NCBI GenBank assembly: GCA_052170475.1
Contig: JBQNAL010000034.1
Span: forward strand, 1-8,501
Length of the DNA stretch: 8,501 nt
Reading direction: 5' to 3'
From: CAJPQU01 sp052170475
Lineage (GTDB): Bacteria; Bacillota; Negativicutes; Selenomonadales; Selenomonadaceae
This document shows, piece after piece, positions 5,688-8,501 of this stretch. Made by a program: the position numbers and the translations under genes. Every line of letters begins with the position of its first letter. The first letter of the stretch is position 1. The notes under the pieces are model-generated. The model searched no databases. It saw only the letters and a list, made by a program, of their open reading frames with translations, and was not told the DNA's origin.

Positions 5688-6371
5688 TTAGTCTCTCGAG
5701 GGGAGAAGCGCGGAGAGCCAAGAGGCGAAGCCGTTGGGATTGCGGGTCTGGATGAGGATGCGCCCGGGGCCTTTGAAGCGGCAGACGATGCCCTCGCCGG
5801 AGGTCAGGCTGGACACCCAGCCGCTGGAGCTTTTCTGCACGTCATAAGCCATGTTGTCCTGCCAAGCGACGAGGTGCCCGTTGTCGATGACGATCTCTTC
5901 GCCGGGGGCGAGGTCGATGGCGTGCATGGCGCCGTAGCAGGAGATGAAGAGCGGGCCGCGCCCGTGGGCGTGGAGAAGGAAGAAGCCGGCGCCGGAGAAG
6001 AGTCCCTTGGCGAAATCTTGGGTCTTGGTATCGAGCTCCACGGAGGGAGCGGCGGCCAAGAAGCCGCCCTTTTGGATGATGAAGCCGTGACTGCCGTCAA
6101 GCTCCACGCTTTCGATGGCACCGGGGATGGCGTGCCCCAAGAGGACTTCGCCGTCGCCACGGGCAGCGGTGAGGTACTGGAAGAAGAAGCTCTCGTTGGT
6201 GACGAGACTGCGGACGAGGCCGCCTAAGAAGCTGCCTTCCCGCTTGCCTTCAATGTCCACGGTAGGAGACATGGCGATCATGGCGTCGGCTTCCGCCTTG
6301 ATCTGCTCCCCCCGAGAGAGACGGCAACGAATGATAGGAAAAGCACCGCGGTAAAGAATTTCATGTTGCAT
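5688..6371 (-). CDS. AIM24/TIGR00266-family protein of unknown function
   Basis: This 227-residue protein matches the AIM24 (TIGR00266) family, a beta-rich, soluble-looking fold named after a yeast mitochondrial protein; the bacterial function is not established. Recognisable conserved stretches are the N-terminal MQHEILYRGAFPIIRCRL, GGLVRSLVTNESFF (about 50-63), GDGEVLLG (72-79), KGGFLAAAPSVELDTKTQ (101-118), GLFSGAGFFLLHAHGRGPLF (123-142), YGAMHAIDLAPGEEIVIDNGHLVAW (146-170), SGEGIVCRFKGPGRILIQTRNP (191-212) and the final WL..LLP. No signal peptide or transmembrane segment is seen. The ATG at 6371 is preferred because AGGAG (minus strand, + positions 6382-6386) lies ten bases upstream and the family begins here; an ATG at 6413 would overlap the fbp terminator. 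It follows fbp on the same strand but is separated by a terminator, so it is probably a separate or read-through unit. No convincing promoter is visible in the short gap. Confidence 0.93.
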   Translation of the reverse strand: MQHEILYRGAFPIIRCRLSRGEQIKAEADAMIAMSPTVDIEGKREGSFLGGLVRSLVTNESFFFQYLTAARGDGEVLLGHAIPGAIESVELDGSHGFIIQKGGFLAAAPSVELDTKTQDFAKGLFSGAGFFLLHAHGRGPLFISCYGAMHAIDLAPGEEIVIDNGHLVAWQDNMAYDVQKSSSGWVSSLTSGEGIVCRFKGPGRILIQTRNPNGFASWLSALLPSRD

Positions 6372-6404
6372 AAACAAAAGACTCCTTTCAACATAAGAGA
6401 GTGA

Positions 6405-6432
6405 AGAAAACATAGCGAAAATACCCGCTATG
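6405..6432 (-). terminator. Rho-independent terminator of fbp
   Basis: Read on the minus strand, CATAGCG and CGCTATG (7 bp; + positions 6426-6432 and 6411-6417) close an 8-base loop and are followed by TTTTCTTC. It begins six bases after the fbp stop codon at 6438-6440. The short stem suggests incomplete termination, leaving room for read-through into the downstream AIM24-family gene. Confidence 0.75.
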
Positions 6433-6437
6433 GCGGT

Positions 6438-8360
6438 TCAGCGATACGTGTGGCGCTCCGAGGGTTCGCTGGGCGCGACCTCTCCCCGCGCATAGGCGGC
6501 GAGGAGGGCGTGGAGGTCGGCGATCTCTGCGCGGATGGCCGCGCCTTCGTCGGTGTCCCCCACGGTGGAGCGAAAAGCCTGAAGCTCTACCGTTTCGGAA
6601 ACGGACTCAATGTCCCGATTTTCCCGCAGCGCCGTTTTGATGTCGGCGATCTCTTGGTGCGCTAAAAGCCTCAGGCCGCGGGAATTGGAGATGAGGGTGA
6701 AGCCCGAAAGGCCGGTTTTCTTGTGATAGGCACGGCAGAAGCCGCCGTCGATGACGAGGGCTTTGCCCCCTGCCTTGACAGGCGTTTCGCCCTTTTTGAC
6801 GGGAACGTGGCCGTTGATGATGTGGCCGCTTTCCGGGTCGAGACCGAATTCCTCCAAGATGCGCGCGCCTGCGGTAGGATCTTCAATAAGCTGGAAATAT
6901 GGATCGTCCGGCTCGTCCCACGTGCTTTTGTCGTCGATGAACATCCGCTCAAAGGTCTTAAATTCACGCCCCGAAAAGGGGGAGAGACGTCCGCACCAGA
7001 AGTACCACATGGCGTCAAGGTCTTCCTCGCGGCGCTCACGGTAGGCTCTGCGGGCGATGGTTTCCGCTTGATCGAAGGCGGCGCGGCCAAAAAAGTAGTC
7101 GCCGCCCAAGGGGATGGGGGCGAAGCTGCCGTCCTCCGCCATGGGCAGGCAGGCGTGAAAGAGGAGGTTGTTGTTGCAGCACTTGTAGACGCTGCCCTTC
7201 CGATAGAGGAAGTCGATGTGGCGGCAGAGCGGCTCGCTCTCTAAAAAGGAGGCGCGAAGATCCGCTAAAATCGCCGCCTCGTCGTCGGAGAGGGCGTAGG
7301 GATCGGCAGGGTCGATGGTCGGGAAATACGTCTGATTGAGGGGATAGCATTTCCCCTCCAGCGTGATGGCCGCCTTTTCGTAGTCGATGCACCCCAAAAG
7401 CGCCCGCGCCCCCATCTCAAATTCCGGCCTGCGCCGAATGATCTGCCCTTCCAATTTGAACATGAGGATGGAGATGAACCGCTCCGCCGCCTTGATCGGC
7501 GGTTCCTCCGGATATTGGTGGGACGCGAAGAGGGTGAGGGGGCGCAGGCTGATGGCGTAGCCCTTTTCCAAGACGTCGGTGTTCTGGTAGCGCAGGCTAT
7601 TGCGGACGACGTTGGCGATGCAGGCATCGCTGCCGCAGGCGGCGCCCATCCAAAGGATGTCGTGATTGCCCCATTGGATGTCGATGCGCGGGTGATCGAG
7701 GAGCTTGTCCAAGATGGCGTCGGGGCGCGCCCCACGGTCAAAGAAGTCGCCGACGATGTGGAGCCGATCCACCGCCATCCGCTTGATGAGGATCGTAAAG
7801 GCGACGATGAGGTCGGCGGCGCTTTCGGTTTCGATGACGGCATCCAAAAGGCGATGGTAGTAGTCGCTTTGCGCCGGATCGGCTTTGGGGCGCGTCCCCA
7901 TCAGCTCCAAGATCAGGTGGGAAAAGCGCGCCGGCATGAAGCCCTCGACAGTCTCGCGCGGAAATTTATACGCCATGAGGCGCGAGAGGTCGAGGAGCCG
8001 GATGAGATTTTCCCGATACCATTCGCCGTCTGCCCTCCGGCGTGCGCGCTGCTGCTCGATTTTTTCCTCGGGGTAATAGATGAGCGTGCAAAACTCGGCC
8101 TTCTCCTCCTCCGTCAAGGACGCGGCGAAGGTATAGTCCACTTTCTCCCGTATGACGCCGGAACAGTTGTTCAGGATGTGGGTGAACGCCTCGTATTCCC
8201 CGTGGAGGTCGCTCATGAAATGCTCGACCCCCTTGGGGAGGACGAGGCGGCTTTCCAGCTGGATGATTCGAGTGCGGACGGCGGCAGGGGAGGGGTACGT
8301 ATCCCTCAGCAGGGTCAAATAACGGTGCGCGAGACCGCCGGATGGCTGCGCTTCCAACAT
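6438..8360 (-). CDS. fbp: Fructose-1,6-bisphosphatase, class III
   Basis: It hydrolyses fructose 1,6-bisphosphate to fructose 6-phosphate and phosphate, the key gluconeogenic step, in the cytosol. Class III enzymes are large metallophosphoesterase-fold proteins found mainly in Firmicutes; at 640 residues this is close to the usual 640-670. Metal-site motifs appear in order: SDLHGEYEAF (about 50-59), GDFFDRG (204-210) and WGNHD (230-234). The conserved C-terminal segment INGHVPVKKGETPVKAGG with LVIDGGFCRAYHKKTG follows. AGGAGG (+ positions 8368-8373) is seven bases from the ATG at 8360 but one base from the ATG at 8366, so the later start is chosen. It has its own promoter and terminator, so it is likely monocistronic or weakly linked to the AIM24-family gene. 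In Bacillus subtilis this class responds to phosphoenolpyruvate and AMP; whether that holds here cannot be seen. Confidence 0.97.
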   Translation of the reverse strand: MLEAQPSGGLAHRYLTLLRDTYPSPAAVRTRIIQLESRLVLPKGVEHFMSDLHGEYEAFTHILNNCSGVIREKVDYTFAASLTEEEKAEFCTLIYYPEEKIEQQRARRRADGEWYRENLIRLLDLSRLMAYKFPRETVEGFMPARFSHLILELMGTRPKADPAQSDYYHRLLDAVIETESAADLIVAFTILIKRMAVDRLHIVGDFFDRGARPDAILDKLLDHPRIDIQWGNHDILWMGAACGSDACIANVVRNSLRYQNTDVLEKGYAISLRPLTLFASHQYPEEPPIKAAERFISILMFKLEGQIIRRRPEFEMGARALLGCIDYEKAAITLEGKCYPLNQTYFPTIDPADPYALSDDEAAILADLRASFLESEPLCRHIDFLYRKGSVYKCCNNNLLFHACLPMAEDGSFAPIPLGGDYFFGRAAFDQAETIARRAYRERREEDLDAMWYFWCGRLSPFSGREFKTFERMFIDDKSTWDEPDDPYFQLIEDPTAGARILEEFGLDPESGHIINGHVPVKKGETPVKAGGKALVIDGGFCRAYHKKTGLSGFTLISNSRGLRLLAHQEIADIKTALRENRDIESVSETVELQAFRSTVGDTDEGAAIRAEIADLHALLAAYARGEVAPSEPSERHTYR

Positions 8361-8393
8361 ATTCATGCCTCCTGCACGATGTTCGATAACGTC

Positions 8394-8422
8394 AGTGTAT
8401 CATAGCGACGAGGAAAAAACAA
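8394..8422 (-). promoter_or_regulatory. Probable sigma-A-type promoter of fbp
   Basis: On the minus strand the -35 is TTGTTT (+ positions 8417-8422) and the -10 TACACT (8394-8399) with a 17-base spacer; TGA before the -10 gives an extended -10. An overlapping TATGAT a few bases upstream is an alternative -10 but lacks a good -35. The resulting leader would be only about 25 bases. Confidence 0.6.
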
Positions 8423-8469
8423 TGCGAAACGCGACCGTTTCTCACACGTGTAGGTTGTAAAATAAATTG

Positions 8470-8493
8470 ACGCAAAAAGTTCCATTTTGGAAC
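8470..8493 (-). terminator. Possible weak terminator of a minus-strand gene beyond the right edge
   Basis: GTTCCA (8479-8484) and TGGAAC (8488-8493) form a 6-bp inverted repeat with a 3-base loop. On the minus strand it is followed by TTTTTGCG. The stem is short, and the upstream gene is outside the window, so an operator-like palindrome is an alternative. The remaining intergenic DNA at 8423-8469 shows only an 8-bp palindrome ACACGTGT (8444-8451). Confidence 0.35.
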
Positions 8494-8501
8494 CCATTCA
8501 G

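Noticed and set aside
5470..5721. 83-codon minus-strand open frame across the DnaA-box region
   Set aside because: It spans the bidirectional terminator hairpin and the inverted repeat, and its VDNLSVDK-type peptide is just the translation of DnaA-box DNA.
7515..8405. Long plus-strand open frame (296 codons) opposite fbp
   Set aside because: It is the antisense shadow of the well-conserved fbp gene, has no ribosome-binding site and shows no recognisable domain.

Overview
The window looks like chromosomal DNA of a moderately GC-rich, diderm member of the Firmicutes (class Negativicutes, Selenomonas-like). This is inference. A TonB-dependent outer-membrane receptor requires an outer membrane, yet the same window holds a tRNA-sensing T-box leader, a type I-beta DAHP synthase and a class III fructose-1,6-bisphosphatase, all typical of Firmicutes. 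No mobile element, CRISPR array, tRNA or rRNA was seen.

Positions 1-3092 (+ strand) form an iron/cofactor uptake region in partial decay. It opens with a TonB-dependent receptor whose N-terminus lies outside the window, ending at a strong intrinsic terminator. Directly behind the terminator is the early-barrel piece of a second, siderophore-type receptor. It has no start and carries an in-frame stop, and it runs on in the same frame into the 3' half of an Fe-siderophore-type ABC ATPase that lacks its Walker A half. This reads as the scar of a large deletion in an uptake operon.

Positions 3168-5489 (+ strand) are a phenylalanine-biosynthesis unit. It has a good sigma-A-type promoter and a complete T-box leader whose specifier codon is UUC (Phe) and whose T-box UGGU fits a tRNA with discriminator A. 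These are followed by the T-box terminator, pheA (prephenate dehydratase with ACT domain) and aroF (DAHP synthase). AroF starts the shikimate pathway and PheA commits prephenate to phenylalanine. Transcription should rise when uncharged tRNA-Phe accumulates.

Positions 5490-5687 are a convergent intergenic region. It holds a cluster of DnaA-box-like sequences, including two perfect inverted TTATCCACA boxes, and a 17-bp perfect hairpin that probably terminates transcription from both sides.

Positions 5688-8422 (- strand) carry fbp (gluconeogenic class III FBPase) with its own promoter and terminator, then an AIM24/TIGR00266-family protein of unknown function. At the right edge (8479-8493) a small hairpin with a T-tract on the minus strand may end another gene lying outside the window.

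The most informative signals are the Phe T-box, the DnaA-box cluster away from any visible replication gene, and the receptor/ATPase pseudogene scar. I found no evidence for a wholly new system.
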